DNA from: Beijerinckia indica subsp. indica ATCC 9039
GTDB lineage: Bacteria > Pseudomonadota > Alphaproteobacteria > Rhizobiales > Beijerinckiaceae
Direction of reading: 5' to 3'
Length of the DNA stretch: 64,000 bases
Assembly: GCF_000019845.1 (NCBI RefSeq)
Contig: NC_010581.1
Location: 2,733,501 to 2,797,500 of the forward strand
The notes under the pieces were generated by a model. The model saw only the letters and a list, made by a program, of their open reading frames with translations. It made no database searches and was not told where the DNA came from. Below are positions 29,763 through 38,167 of the stretch, one piece after another. The position numbers and the translations under genes were made by a program. How positions within the stretch are numbered: position 1 is the first letter of the stretch; each line of letters begins with the position of its first letter.

Positions 29763-29839
29763 TGGTCGGAGTGAGAGGATTCGAACCTCCGACCCCCTCG
29801 TCCCGAACGAGGTGCGCTACCAGGCTGCGCTACACTCCG
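29763..29839 (-). tRNA. tRNA-Pro (anticodon CGG)
   Basis: Minus-strand fold with acceptor arm CGGAGTG/CACTCCG, discriminator A and encoded CCA. The D arm contains AGCCTGGTAGC. The anticodon stem CCTCG/CGAGG has loop TTCGGGA, anticodon CGG. The T arm contains GGTTCGAAT. It lies at the edge of an AT-rich, gene-poor tract, a common integration site for mobile DNA. Confidence 0.97.
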
Positions 29840-30791
29840 ACACTGTAAACCGGCGGGCCCTGGAAAGTCCCACGCGTTCCGTATCCGCCTTATAGCCATG
29901 CGAATGCTGCTCCGCAAGGGCAAGGTGGCGGTAAAATGGCATTAAAGTCGATCACCATTCAGGATCGGCTCCCTGAATAGTCAGCCTTCAAGGACGTAAA
30001 CAGCGCACACGCCAGCTATCGCCAGCATGCGATTCCACCCAATATAGAATTGCTCGCGGATCAAACGCTCGGGAAAAGCTATATATTATTATAATAGCAT
30101 TACTTTCCCATAAAAATCACATCCGGTCTCAAGTCCACTCAAGGGCAATCTCGAAACATGGCGCAGAGCCACCAGAAATCTTGAACAACTAAATATTGTA
30201 TAAATAAATTATACTACTATAAAATGTAAAAAACTAGCAATATATATCTGGACATCATAACGCTAGATGTTCACTCTCATCTAGAGATCTCTTTTGTTTG
30301 AAGATGCATTGCGTTGATCGTCCATCGCGATCCCCTCACATCCAAGCCAGTGGATGACTCCGCAGTTCTGCATCGCTCCCGAACGAGGCAACACGTTAGC
30401 TTACAGACGATAGGAGCTAACCATGAAAGAAGACTAATCGATATCCAGCCACCGAGGGGTCTTTTCACGGCAAAATTTTGATATGCTCTTCGAGGCTCTT
30501 TTATTCAAACAGAACAGAAGAAGGATCGACACGATGGCGTTCTTAATAATCCAGCAGGAGTCTTTTCGAAATCATCGACCGGCGATCCTGAGAAACAGAT
30601 CTAGTTTTACCTAGATCGCTAGATCATCGATACAATAAAACAAACTGCGTAGACAAATCGAAGATTAATTGAGCGATCAAACCGGCGAAAAATAAATAGA
30701 CCCGATACACTTTTAAAGAGACTTATGATGCGTAATAAGTTCTGCGTCAACGATTCTTTTCACGACCTCGATAGTACGAGCGTTGAAGAGA
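29840..30791. other. AT-rich, gene-poor interval after tRNA-Pro
   Basis: About 950 bases, noticeably more AT-rich than the flanking chromosome (tracts such as TATATATTATTATAATAGC at 30078-30096). ORFs here (63 residues at 30277-30468 minus, 94 residues at 30725-31009 plus) have no recognisable product and the latter opposes the XRE gene. Several short inverted repeats around CTAGATC occur near 30270-30290 and 30600-30630. The composition suggests horizontally acquired DNA. No integrase or clear attachment repeat was found. Confidence 0.4.
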
Positions 30792-31244
30792 TCATTTCTG
30801 TTCTGCAGGCAAAAATAGCCGGATTGAGATCAAAGCTGAAGTGCGAATATTGTTTATCCTGTCAATATCTCGACTGCCCGATGGCTGGTTTTCTGCAACT
30901 GTTAGAATTGTCTCGGCAGCGGCGCACACTTTGCTCTCGCTCTGCAAAAAAGCCGAAAGAATCCCTTGGAGCATCGCTATCGTTTCATCCCGACCAAGCG
31001 ATTCATTGAGGCTCCTCGCCATTTGATTGTCCAACCTGGTGATCGCCCCCTCCATTCTTTCACTCACGAGTTCCCCAGGATCGACGCCATAGGCCTTGGC
31101 CGCGCGATCAATCCAGACATCGGAAAGGCGGCGCTCGCCTTTTTCCAGCTTGATTAATTGGTTCTTCGTCGTACCCATGGCCTCAGCGGCCTGGATTTGC
31201 GTAAGACCCAAACGATTTCGGATTTTTTTGAGATTGTTCACCAT
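30792..31244 (-). CDS. XRE-family HTH transcriptional regulator
   Basis: A 150-residue regulator. The helix-turn-helix is N-terminal: MVNNLKKIRNRLGLTQIQAA followed by EAMGTTKNQLIKLEKGERRL. The remainder is helical, with no peptidase or sensor domain visible. I chose the ATG at 31244, because the HTH should be at the N-terminus; the frame is open to 31373 through operator DNA. Three copies of the palindrome CCCATTTTGGG lie upstream (31257-31327), so autorepression in the manner of phage repressors is likely. Its target genes are unknown. Confidence 0.75.
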   Translation of the reverse strand: MVNNLKKIRNRLGLTQIQAAEAMGTTKNQLIKLEKGERRLSDVWIDRAAKAYGVDPGELVSERMEGAITRLDNQMARSLNESLGRDETIAMLQGILSAFLQSESKVCAAAETILTVAENQPSGSRDIDRINNIRTSALISIRLFLPAEQK

Positions 31245-31256
31245 TCTACATTTGTG

Positions 31257-31327
31257 CCCATTTTGGGGCGGTTTGGCTAGTCCCCAAAATGGGCGTTTTA
31301 TGACTTGACAAAAATACCCATTTTGGG
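31257..31327. promoter_or_regulatory. Three palindromic operators of the XRE regulator
   Basis: The palindrome CCCATTTTGGG (or its complement form CCCAAAATGGG) occurs at 31257-31267, 31283-31293 and 31317-31327, with centre spacings of 26 and 34 bases. The first lies 13 bases upstream of the XRE ATG. The third lies inside a divergent promoter. This is a textbook layout for a repressor controlling itself and a divergent transcript. Confidence 0.7.
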
Positions 31328-31333
31328 TATTAC
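31305..31333 (+). promoter_or_regulatory. Sigma-70-type promoter overlapped by an operator
   Basis: TTGACA at 31305-31310, 17-base spacer, TATTAC at 31328-31333. The spacer contains the third operator palindrome. It points rightward toward a small ORF and the GcrA-like gene. Spacing and boxes are near consensus. Confidence 0.65.
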
Positions 31334-31341
31334 ACTTATTC

Positions 31342-31449
31342 ATGACAGGAATGCAAACCCATTCGCCGCTCAAGGCGGCACCCTACGGTCCCGCACTCGG
31401 ACCATGGGCACTGAACCATGCAAAGCGTACCGGAACGCTCCGGAGATGA
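31342..31449 (+). CDS. Candidate leaderless small ORF, 35 residues
   Basis: An ORF starting ATG at 31342, only 9 bases beyond the -10 box at 31328-31333. A transcript from that promoter would have almost no 5' leader. The peptide starts MTGMQTHSPLKAAPYGPALG and ends in a basic tail (HAKRTGTLRR). I do not recognise it. It might be a real small regulator, or the promoter may serve other transcripts. Confidence 0.3.
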   Translation: MTGMQTHSPLKAAPYGPALGPWALNHAKRTGTLRR

Positions 31450-31884
31450 AGGGGCTTAGACGAGCACATCACGTCACCTCAGCCCAAAATCCAGAGCGGA
31501 GATCGGGAACGCCCAAATCAACTTCATTATGGGCATTTATATCGGGTTTAATGGACTGTAAAAAGAGCCCAGAATGAGATCCGGCTATCGATCGCGAGTC
31601 CCTCTGTAAATGCGGGATAATTCGAAAAATTCGCCTTTGCCGGTTAAGCACCAACACCCGCACCCCACGTCAAGGGCGTCTTAACTCCTCAACTCAGTCA
31701 CCTAAGAATAATAGGCCAGCAAATTGCGGCGGCTTTCTTGAATTTCCAGCTCTCGAGGGGAGAAAATAACCTCAGAGAATGCCGGCCGGCGCCGCTTTCC
31801 GTCCGGCTTATTATGTAAATAAAATATATAATAAGTATTTAAAAGTAACTTCCATTGAAACAATCGAACACTTAGGAGAAGTCC
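31450..31884. other. Intergenic region before the GcrA-like gene
   Basis: About 435 bases without a supported gene. A 90-residue ORF at 31305-31577 overlaps the promoter and small ORF in another frame and looks spurious. An AT-rich tract at about 31810-31860 precedes the AGGAG ribosome binding site of the next gene and may hold its promoter. Confidence 0.35.
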
Positions 31885-32193
31885 ATGGCTCAACGTGGCA
31901 GGCCAAAACAGTGGAATGATGGGAAAATTGCCCGGCTCGGCATGCTGATCGGAGCCGGCTGGTCCTGCGCCCGCATCGCCGAGGAAATGGGCTCCACGCA
32001 AGACGCCGTCCGTGCTTGCGCCCGCCGCCTCAGGCTGCGTTTTACAAACGTGCCGGCCGTCGTCGCGCTTCCGGGCTTTCAAATGGCCGCGGCTATACGC
32101 GGCAAAATGCGCGACGATCTGATCGTCGAGGTCTTGAGCATACTCGATTCCGACCGCGCCTTGCTTGAAAATGTCATCGACGATCGGTGCTGA
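31885..32193 (+). CDS. GcrA-like small HTH protein
   Basis: A 102-residue protein with WNDGKIARLGMLIGAGWSCA followed by RIAEEMGSTQDAVRACARRL. The spacing resembles the N-terminal HTH of the alphaproteobacterial cell-cycle regulator GcrA and of GcrA-like phage proteins. The C-terminal half is helical (GKMRDDLIVEVLSILDSDRA). The AGGAG ribosome binding site is good. The next gene starts 3 bases after its stop, so they form an operon. It is probably of phage or satellite origin. Exact function is unknown. Confidence 0.6.
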   Translation: MAQRGRPKQWNDGKIARLGMLIGAGWSCARIAEEMGSTQDAVRACARRLRLRFTNVPAVVALPGFQMAAAIRGKMRDDLIVEVLSILDSDRALLENVIDDRC

Positions 32194-32196
32194 CCT

Positions 32197-32688
32197 ATGA
32201 ATGAACCCCTCCCCGCGACAACACCACTTTCCCCTCCTTCGATCAGAGGTCGGGAAGTCTGTCCACCGACGGTCTGGAAACCCGATCGCGTCGGCGAATG
32301 CCTCATCGCCGCTTTCGCGACCCTCGACCGATGCCCCAAATCCCATGGTCCACAGGGTCATCGAAACGCCTGGCCAAGCATGACACCGGGCGCTGATGAA
32401 ACATCCGACAAACCCGCCGACAAGCTGCGCAATAAGAAGCCCCAACCCTCCGCCAGGGAATTAACCCACATGGAAGCGGCCTTCGAATGGTTGCGTCTCC
32501 TGCATGGTGAAGATCAGGTCACGGCGCAAATGATCAGTCATTGGGCGCTGAACGTGGCGCGAAGACGCTCCGTCAAGATCCTGTGTCAGCGTCAGGGTTG
32601 GGCCCTCCCGACCTTTTACCGGAAACGCACCAGCGGCCTCGCCTATCTTGCAAACTATCTGAATGCGAAGGCCTATCCTCTTTTCTGA
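32197..32688 (+). CDS. DUF6362-like phage-associated protein
   Basis: A 163-residue protein. The recognisable part is KPDRVGECLIAAFATLDRCP in the first half and ARRRSVKILCQRQGWALPTF, then YRKRTSGLAYLANYLNAKAY, at the end. Between them is a low-complexity linker. Similar proteins occur in alphaproteobacterial prophages near terminase and DNA-binding genes. The arginine-rich C-terminal part with WALPTFYRKR suggests nucleic-acid contact. It starts 3 bases after the GcrA-like gene. It may be all that remains of an integrated element. Confidence 0.55.
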   Translation: MNEPLPATTPLSPPSIRGREVCPPTVWKPDRVGECLIAAFATLDRCPKSHGPQGHRNAWPSMTPGADETSDKPADKLRNKKPQPSARELTHMEAAFEWLRLLHGEDQVTAQMISHWALNVARRRSVKILCQRQGWALPTFYRKRTSGLAYLANYLNAKAYPLF

Positions 32689-32764
32689 CGATCAGCTTCC
32701 CCATTTGGCCCTACCGGAGGCGCTTGGCGTCTCCGGGTAAAGTGTCTGGACGGCGCCGCGGCTT

Positions 32765-33520
32765 ATGCTTATGTCCCCGTTCATGAACCAAGATCTTGAT
32801 CCTCAATCGGCCGCATTCGCCGCACGCCGGGCAGAAGCACGCAAAAAGCTCGATGCCTTGGACCCAGCCATGCACAAGGGAAACGAGGAAAGTTCCGTTC
32901 CTGATCCACTTCGGCGGGCCTGGTTCGAGACAGTCTATGATGCGGCGGGAGGCGATCCAGCCAAAGTGCCCTGGGCCAATCTCCTGCCCCATCCCCTGAC
33001 GCGAACCTGGATCGAGGGCCAGGCGCGCGGTATCGACGGACTGCGCGTTCTCGATATTGGCTGTGGCTTGGGTGATAATGCGGAATGCCTGGCCGCGGCC
33101 CGCGCCAAGGTCACTGCCTTTGATCTCGTGCCTAAAGCCATCGCCTGGGCCCGCCAAAGATTTCCCGACAGTCCGGTCGATTATCAGGCGGGCGATCTCT
33201 TCGCCTTGCCTGCATCCTGGCTTCACGCCTTCGATCTTGTCCACGAATGCTATACTTTGCAGGCGCTTTCGGTCAGTCTGCTCCCAAAGGCCTTAGCGCA
33301 ATTGGCCTCGCTTCTGGCCCCAGGCGGCAAAGTTCTGCTCATCGCCCGCGCGCGCGGCGAGGATGAAGAGATCGAGGGTCCGCCCTGGCCTTTGCCTCCC
33401 TCGATTTTCGAGGAGGCCAAAAGACAAGGTCTGTTTCCCTTGATGGTCGAGGATATTATGGCAACCGCGGAGGTCGGACGACGCCATTGGCGCGCCCTGC
33501 TCCAATATCAGGACCGATAG
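32765..33520 (+). CDS. SAM-dependent class I methyltransferase
   Basis: A 251-residue enzyme with a Rossmann-type methyltransferase core. VLDIGCGLGDNAECLAAARA is motif I. VTAFDLVPKAIAWARQRF supplies the acidic residue of motif II, and LAPGGKVLLIARARGEDEE is the later motif. The substrate is unknown; the small size and lack of an extra domain fit small-molecule or thiol methyltransferases. Starts at 32765, 32771 or 32783 (MNQDLDPQ) are all in frame. It precedes ybaK by 6 bases, probably in one operon. Confidence 0.8.
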   Translation: MLMSPFMNQDLDPQSAAFAARRAEARKKLDALDPAMHKGNEESSVPDPLRRAWFETVYDAAGGDPAKVPWANLLPHPLTRTWIEGQARGIDGLRVLDIGCGLGDNAECLAAARAKVTAFDLVPKAIAWARQRFPDSPVDYQAGDLFALPASWLHAFDLVHECYTLQALSVSLLPKALAQLASLLAPGGKVLLIARARGEDEEIEGPPWPLPPSIFEEAKRQGLFPLMVEDIMATAEVGRRHWRALLQYQDR

Positions 33521-33526
33521 AAAAGG

Positions 33527-34000
33527 ATGTCAAAAACCACTCCAGCCACGCTCGCCTTGCAAAAGGCTGGTGTCGCCTTCAGCCTGCATTCCTATGAGTA
33601 CGATCCTTCAGCGGAGCGGATCGGGCTTCAAGCCGCCGAGGCGATTGGGGAATTGCCAAGCAGGGTTTTGAAAACCCTGATGGCCGAGGTCGATGGCAAA
33701 CCGGTTTGTGCCGTCATCCCGTCCGATCGGGAAGTCAGCATGAAGAAACTCGCCGCGACTTTCGGCGGCAAAAGTGCGCAAATGATGCGTCCAGCCGATG
33801 CGGAACGCGCAACCGGCTATCGTGTCGGCGGTATTAGCCCCTTTGGCCAGAGGCGCCTGGTGCCGACCGCGATCGAGGAAAGCGCGCTGCAAGAAGAGCA
33901 TGTTTATATGAACGGCGGTCAGCGCGGCCTGCAAGTGCGGCTCAAACCAGCCGATGCTCTGGCAGCGCTGAAGGCCAAAGCCGCCTCGCTGATCGCTTGA
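33527..34000 (+). CDS. ybaK: Cys-tRNA(Pro)/Cys-tRNA(Cys) deacylase YbaK/EbsC
   Basis: A trans-editing enzyme that hydrolyses Cys-tRNA-Pro formed by ProRS. The YbaK/ProX-type fold is visible, with SKTTPATLALQKAGVAF at the N-terminus, VIPSDREVSMKKLAATFGGK containing the catalytic lysine region, and YRVGGISPFGQRR as the family GGxSP motif. Its 157 residues match the usual length. It follows a methyltransferase gene and converges with mntR. Confidence 0.9.
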   Translation: MSKTTPATLALQKAGVAFSLHSYEYDPSAERIGLQAAEAIGELPSRVLKTLMAEVDGKPVCAVIPSDREVSMKKLAATFGGKSAQMMRPADAERATGYRVGGISPFGQRRLVPTAIEESALQEEHVYMNGGQRGLQVRLKPADALAALKAKAASLIA

Positions 34001-34009
34001 GCGTTGAGC

Positions 34010-34468
34010 CTACATCCGCATCTTCGTCATGATCGCTCGGAAAGCCTCGAGCGTTTCCTCGCTGACGTGGTGTTCCATGCCTTCGGCATCGATCCGGGCC
34101 GTTTCCGGCCGGACCCCGAGCCAGACCAGAAAAGCCTCAACGGTTTTGTGCCGCTTGCGGATTTCCGATGCCATTTTTTGCCCCTGATCCGTCAGAAAAA
34201 CGCCTCGATAGGGCCGGCGCGAGACGAACCCCTCATTGGTGAGCCGCGCCAGCATTTTGGCGACAGTCGGCTGCGAGACGCCGAGCCGCGCCGCTATATC
34301 GACTTGGCGCGCTTCATGGCCTTCCTCGATCAGATCGGCGATGAGTTCGACATAATCCTCGACAACAGCGCCACGCCGCGCTTCCCGTGTCAGCCGAAAC
34401 CCTTCCGAATGGCTCTCGGCATCTGGGAGAGATCCTCGCTCGTCCACGGACCGGTGCAAGGCTGACAC
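34010..34468 (-). CDS. mntR: Manganese-responsive regulator MntR
   Basis: A DtxR-family metalloregulator for manganese uptake. The winged-helix part shows [20 protein letters not shown] and [21 protein letters not shown] metal-binding dimerisation region follows ([20 protein letters not shown]), with the conserved E-G-MEH-H pattern. I place the start at GTG 34468, preceded by AAGGAG 7 bases upstream, giving 152 residues; the frame is open to 34594. The divergent neighbour mntH is its expected target. Confidence 0.9.
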   Translation of the reverse strand: MSALHRSVDERGSLPDAESHSEGFRLTREARRGAVVEDYVELIADLIEEGHEARQVDIAARLGVSQPTVAKMLARLTNEGFVSRRPYRGVFLTDQGQKMASEIRKRHKTVEAFLVWLGVRPETARIDAEGMEHHVSEETLEAFRAIMTKMRM

Positions 34469-34617
34469 GATTTTTCTCCTTAAGGATCCGTGCAGGACGA
34501 TCTTTGTCGATCGTCCTCGCCACAAGCCAACCGCCAGCGATTCCCGGTACCCACCCTCATTGAAGCGCGGCTCGTCGCGGTTCAATGAGGACAAGTGGAT
34601 ACCGTTTCAAAAGCGAC

Positions 34618-34644
34618 GTATCGAGAATCTGCGATTCTCGATAC
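34618..34644. promoter_or_regulatory. Perfect inverted repeat between mntR and mntH
   Basis: GTATCGAGAATC and GATTCTCGATAC flank TGC. Arms of 12 bp are perfect. It may be an operator or a structured RNA element. It does not resemble the known MntR box, so the binding protein is open. Confidence 0.5.
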
Positions 34645-34708
34645 TAGGCAAGTGCTCCATTGATAACGCGGCAGGCGTCCATCGTCATGCCGAAAAGCCG
34701 CGACCATG

Positions 34709-34730
34709 AAATATAGCCTATTGCATAATC
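34709..34730 (+). promoter_or_regulatory. Candidate MntR-binding box upstream of mntH
   Basis: The left half AAATATAGC matches the known MntR half-site AAACATAGC with one difference; the right half is weak (TGCATAATC). It lies about 75 bases upstream of the mntH start. Partial match only. Confidence 0.35.
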
Positions 34731-34803
34731 TTCCCGCGTGGCACAGATTTACGATGGATGCGGTAGACTTTCATTGCATCCCCAGGTCTCAAGGTGTCCA
34801 CGC

Positions 34804-36156
34804 ATGTCGCAAGTTCCGGGTATCGATCCTTTGCAGCCGGCCTGGAAATTCGCTGGCCCCGACGCGGAATTGCGGCCGAGCCTGCCGGAGGCTCACGCTT
34901 CCATCAAAGTCCCGCAGGACGGTGCCTGGCTCCGCCGGCTCATGGCCTTTATCGGGCCCGGCTATATGGTTTCAGTCGGTTATATGGATCCCGGCAATTG
35001 GGCGACCGATCTCGCCGGCGGTTCCCAATTTGGCTATACGCTGCTGACTGTCATCCTTTTATCGAATTTCATGGCCATCCTGCTGCAGGCGCATGCCGCC
35101 CGGCTCGGCATCGTCTCGGGCCGTGATCTCGCTCAGGCCTGCCGCGATCATTATCCTCGCAGCGTCAACATCGCGCTCTGGCTCGCCTGTGAAGCGGCGA
35201 TTATCGCCTGTGATCTCGCCGAGGTCATCGGCACGGCTATCGCATTACAGCTTTTGTTCGGCATTCCATTGGTGGGCGGCGCTCTTCTCGGCGCGCTGGA
35301 CGCCTTCCTGCTTCTGCTCTTGATGAACAAGGGTTTTCGATTTCTCGAAGCCTTTATCATCGCCATGATCGCCACGATCACCGCTTGTTTCACCATTCAA
35401 ATCATCGCCGCCGCGCCGCCCGTGGCCGCGATCCTGCGCGGCTTCCTCCCCTCGGCCGAGATCGTTACCCACCCGGAAATGCTCTATGTGGCAATAGGCA
35501 TTATCGGCGCGACGGTCATGCCGCATAATCTCTATCTTCATTCCTCGATCGTGCAGACGCGCGCCTATCCACGCACCGAGCCAGGCCGGCGCGATGCCCT
35601 GAAATGGGCCATTCTCGACAGCACGATTGCGCTCATGCTGGCGCTTTTCGTCAATGCCTCGATCCTCATCGTCGCGGCGGCGGCCTTTCACGGAACCGGC
35701 CATCGGGATGTCGCCGAAATCGGTCAGGCCTTCGAACTGCTCTCACCCGTCCTTGGTCTCAGCATAGCCTCGACGCTCTTCGCCATCGCGCTTCTGGCTT
35801 CAGGCCTCAATTCCACGGTCACGGCGACGCTCGCCGGCCAGATCGTCATGGAAGGCTTTTTGCGGATGCGCCTGCCGCATTGGGTGCGGCGCCTGATCAC
35901 CCGTGGCCTCGCCATTGTTCCAGTCGTGTTCGTCACGCTGCTTTATGGGGAGCATGGTACAGCGCGACTCCTGGTTCTCAGCCAGGTCATTCTCTCGATG
36001 CAATTGCCTTTCGCGGTCATCCCGCTTGTTCAATTCGTCTCGGACAAGCGCAAGATGGGCGCCTTTGTGATTTCCCCCTGGCTGACCGGTCTTTCATGGG
36101 TCGTGGCCGGCCTCATTCTGAGCCTCAATTTCAAGCTTCTGTATGACACAATATGA
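34804..36156 (+). CDS. mntH: Nramp-family manganese/divalent metal transporter MntH
   Basis: Proton-coupled Mn(II) importer of the inner membrane. The hallmark motifs are DPGN in [20 protein letters not shown] (TM1) and [10 protein letters not shown] (TM6, MPH motif). About 11 hydrophobic helices are visible, such as [20 protein letters not shown] and [17 protein letters not shown]. At 450 residues the length is typical. The start at 34804 (MSQVPGIDP) has AAGGTG about 8 bases upstream; the frame is open to 34738. A 10-bp tandem repeat (TATGACACAA twice) overlaps the stop codon. Confidence 0.95.
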   Translation: MSQVPGIDPLQPAWKFAGPDAELRPSLPEAHASIKVPQDGAWLRRLMAFIGPGYMVSVGYMDPGNWATDLAGGSQFGYTLLTVILLSNFMAILLQAHAARLGIVSGRDLAQACRDHYPRSVNIALWLACEAAIIACDLAEVIGTAIALQLLFGIPLVGGALLGALDAFLLLLLMNKGFRFLEAFIIAMIATITACFTIQIIAAAPPVAAILRGFLPSAEIVTHPEMLYVAIGIIGATVMPHNLYLHSSIVQTRAYPRTEPGRRDALKWAILDSTIALMLALFVNASILIVAAAAFHGTGHRDVAEIGQAFELLSPVLGLSIASTLFAIALLASGLNSTVTATLAGQIVMEGFLRMRLPHWVRRLITRGLAIVPVVFVTLLYGEHGTARLLVLSQVILSMQLPFAVIPLVQFVSDKRKMGAFVISPWLTGLSWVVAGLILSLNFKLLYDTI

Positions 36157-36214
36157 CACAATATGGGGGTGAGCTTGCAGGGAGCTGATCGCTTTTTCAA
36201 AGACCCTTAGCTAT

Positions 36215-38092
36215 TCAGCCTGAAGCGGCTTCATAGGCACTGGAAAGCTCCAACCATTCTTCCTCCGCCGCCGTTAGAGCCCGTTCCAGTTCGGCACGCT
36301 GACCGGAAAGCTGTCCCGCTTTCGAAGGGTTGGTTTGAAAGATCGTGGCATCCGCCAGAACTTCATCGATCCGCGCGAGGAGATCTTCGAACTTGCGCAT
36401 TTTTTCTTCCAAAGCCGCGATCTGTTTTTTCAACGGAGCGGCCTCCTTGCGGCCCAGCGACGTCTCCTTCCGTTCCGGTTTTACGGCTTCGCCCCGATCT
36501 TTCTTTCCCTGTCTAGGCGTCCCGCCATTGGCGCGGTCCAGGACATATTTCTTGTAATCCTCCATATCGCCATCAAAGGCCTTGACGGTTCCATCCGCCA
36601 CAAGCCAGAGCCGATCGGCGCAAGCCTCCAACAAATGGCGGTCATGCGAGACGAGGATGATCGCGCCCTGATAATCATTGATCGCTTCAATCAGCGCAGC
36701 GCGGCTGTCGATGTCGAGATGGTTGGTCGGCTCATCGAGGATGAGCAAATGCGGCCCATGAAAACTCGCAAGGCCCATCAAGAGGCGCGCTTTCTCGCCT
36801 CCCGACAATTGCGCGATTTTCGTATCGGCTTTGACATTAGGAAAACCGATCTGCGCGCATTTCGCTCTGATCTTGGCCTCGGTTCCGTCCGGCATGAGCG
36901 GTGCGACACATTGATAGGGCGTGGCTTTTTCATCGAGATCATCGACCTGATGCTGGGCAAAAAAGCCGACATCGAGCTTCGACGAGCGCCTGACACTGCC
37001 TCCCATGGCGTCAAGCCTGCCGCCGACCAGCTTGGCGAAGGTCGATTTACCATTGCCGTTAGAACCGAGGAGCCCTATCCGGTCATCATCGGCGATCGAC
37101 AGATTCAATCGTTTCAAGATGGGCTTTTCATCATAGCCAACACTCGCATCATCCATCGTAATGATCGGCGGATTGAGCGGCTTTTGTGGCGAAGGCAAAT
37201 GGAACGGCAGGACATGACCTTCGACGATGGCGGTGATGGGCTCCATCCTCGCCAGCATTTTTAGCCTTGATTGCGCCTGCGCCGCTTTCGTCGCCTTGGC
37301 ACGGAAACGATCGACAAAGGCTTGCAGATGTTTGCGCTGCTCCTGCTGCTTCTTCATATGTTTGAGCTGGATCGCCTGCTGCTCGCGCCGCTGCTGCTCG
37401 AAACTCGAATAATTGCCGCGCCATAGCGTCAGCTTGGCTTGATCCAGATGCAGGATATGATCGGCCACGGCATCAAGCATGTCGCGATCATGGCTGATGA
37501 CGAAGATCGTTCCAGGATAGCTTTGCAGATAATCAATCAGCCAGAGCGTGCCTTCGAGGTCGAGATAATTGGTCGGCTCGTCGAGCAGCAGAAAATCCGG
37601 CTGCGAGAAGAGAACGGCGGCGAGCGCGACGCGCATGCGCCAGCCGCCGGAAAATTCCGAAAGCGAACGATGCTGCGCGGCCTCATCGAAGCCAAGGCCT
37701 TCCAAAATGCCGGCGGCGCGGGCGGGAGCCGCATGCGCATCGATATCGACAAGACGGGTCTGGATCTCGGCAATCCGGTGAGGGTCCGTGGCATGCTCCG
37801 CCTCCGCCATCAAAGCGGCGCGTTCCTTATCGGCCTCGAGCACGAAATCGATGAGCGAGCCCGGCCCGCCTGGGGCCTCCTGCTCCACACGCCCGAGCCG
37901 CATGTTTTTGGGGATTGTGATCGTGCCGGATTCCGGTGCTGTCTCACCGGCGATCATACGGAACAAAGTGGTCTTGCCGGCCCCATTGCGGCCGACAAAG
38001 CCGATCCGTGCCCGATCGGGTAAGGCGGCCGTCGCCTTATCGAATAAAATACGCGGGCCGAGCCGGAAGGTCAGGTCATTAATGTGCAGCAT
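36215..38092 (-). CDS. ABC-F family ATPase (YheS/Uup-like)
   Basis: A soluble, twin-domain ABC ATPase without transmembrane parts, of the ABC-F type that acts on ribosomes. The first domain shows GRNGAGKTT (Walker A), LSEFSGGWRMR (signature) and LLLDEPTNYLDLEG (Walker B). The second shows GSNGNGKST, LSGGEKARLL and LILDEPTNHLDID. A charged linker and C-terminal coiled coil (KQIAALEEKMRKFEDLLARI) complete it. The start at 38092 (MLHINDLTF) gives 625 residues; the frame is open to 38182. It converges with mntH. Confidence 0.9.
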   Translation of the reverse strand: MLHINDLTFRLGPRILFDKATAALPDRARIGFVGRNGAGKTTLFRMIAGETAPESGTITIPKNMRLGRVEQEAPGGPGSLIDFVLEADKERAALMAEAEHATDPHRIAEIQTRLVDIDAHAAPARAAGILEGLGFDEAAQHRSLSEFSGGWRMRVALAAVLFSQPDFLLLDEPTNYLDLEGTLWLIDYLQSYPGTIFVISHDRDMLDAVADHILHLDQAKLTLWRGNYSSFEQQRREQQAIQLKHMKKQQEQRKHLQAFVDRFRAKATKAAQAQSRLKMLARMEPITAIVEGHVLPFHLPSPQKPLNPPIITMDDASVGYDEKPILKRLNLSIADDDRIGLLGSNGNGKSTFAKLVGGRLDAMGGSVRRSSKLDVGFFAQHQVDDLDEKATPYQCVAPLMPDGTEAKIRAKCAQIGFPNVKADTKIAQLSGGEKARLLMGLASFHGPHLLILDEPTNHLDIDSRAALIEAINDYQGAIILVSHDRHLLEACADRLWLVADGTVKAFDGDMEDYKKYVLDRANGGTPRQGKKDRGEAVKPERKETSLGRKEAAPLKKQIAALEEKMRKFEDLLARIDEVLADATIFQTNPSKAGQLSGQRAELERALTAAEEEWLELSSAYEAASG

Positions 38093-38167
38093 GCGGCACT
38101 TGTCGCTTTCCTGGCGAAAATTGGCAAGGCCGATTGTCAAGACGGGGCAAGAAGCAAGGGCTGAAAG

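Larger units (their letters stand above)
34469..34803. other. Divergent mntR-mntH regulatory region
   Basis: 335 bases between the two start codons. It contains a perfect 12-bp inverted repeat (34618-34644) and a possible MntR box (34709-34730), annotated separately. No gene fits here. Confidence 0.5.

Noticed and set aside
30277..30468. 63-residue ORF in the AT-rich tract
   Set aside because: No motif and no convincing ribosome binding site.
30725..31009. 94-residue plus-strand ORF opposing the XRE gene
   Set aside because: It overlaps the XRE coding region in antisense and has no recognisable features.
31305..31577. 90-residue ORF spanning the operator/promoter
   Set aside because: Its start lies within the -35 box; the shorter leaderless ORF in another frame fits the promoter better.
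29763..32690. Complete integrative element at tRNA-Pro
   Set aside because: No integrase and no duplicated tRNA 3' end were found, so only a remnant or minimal element is suggested.
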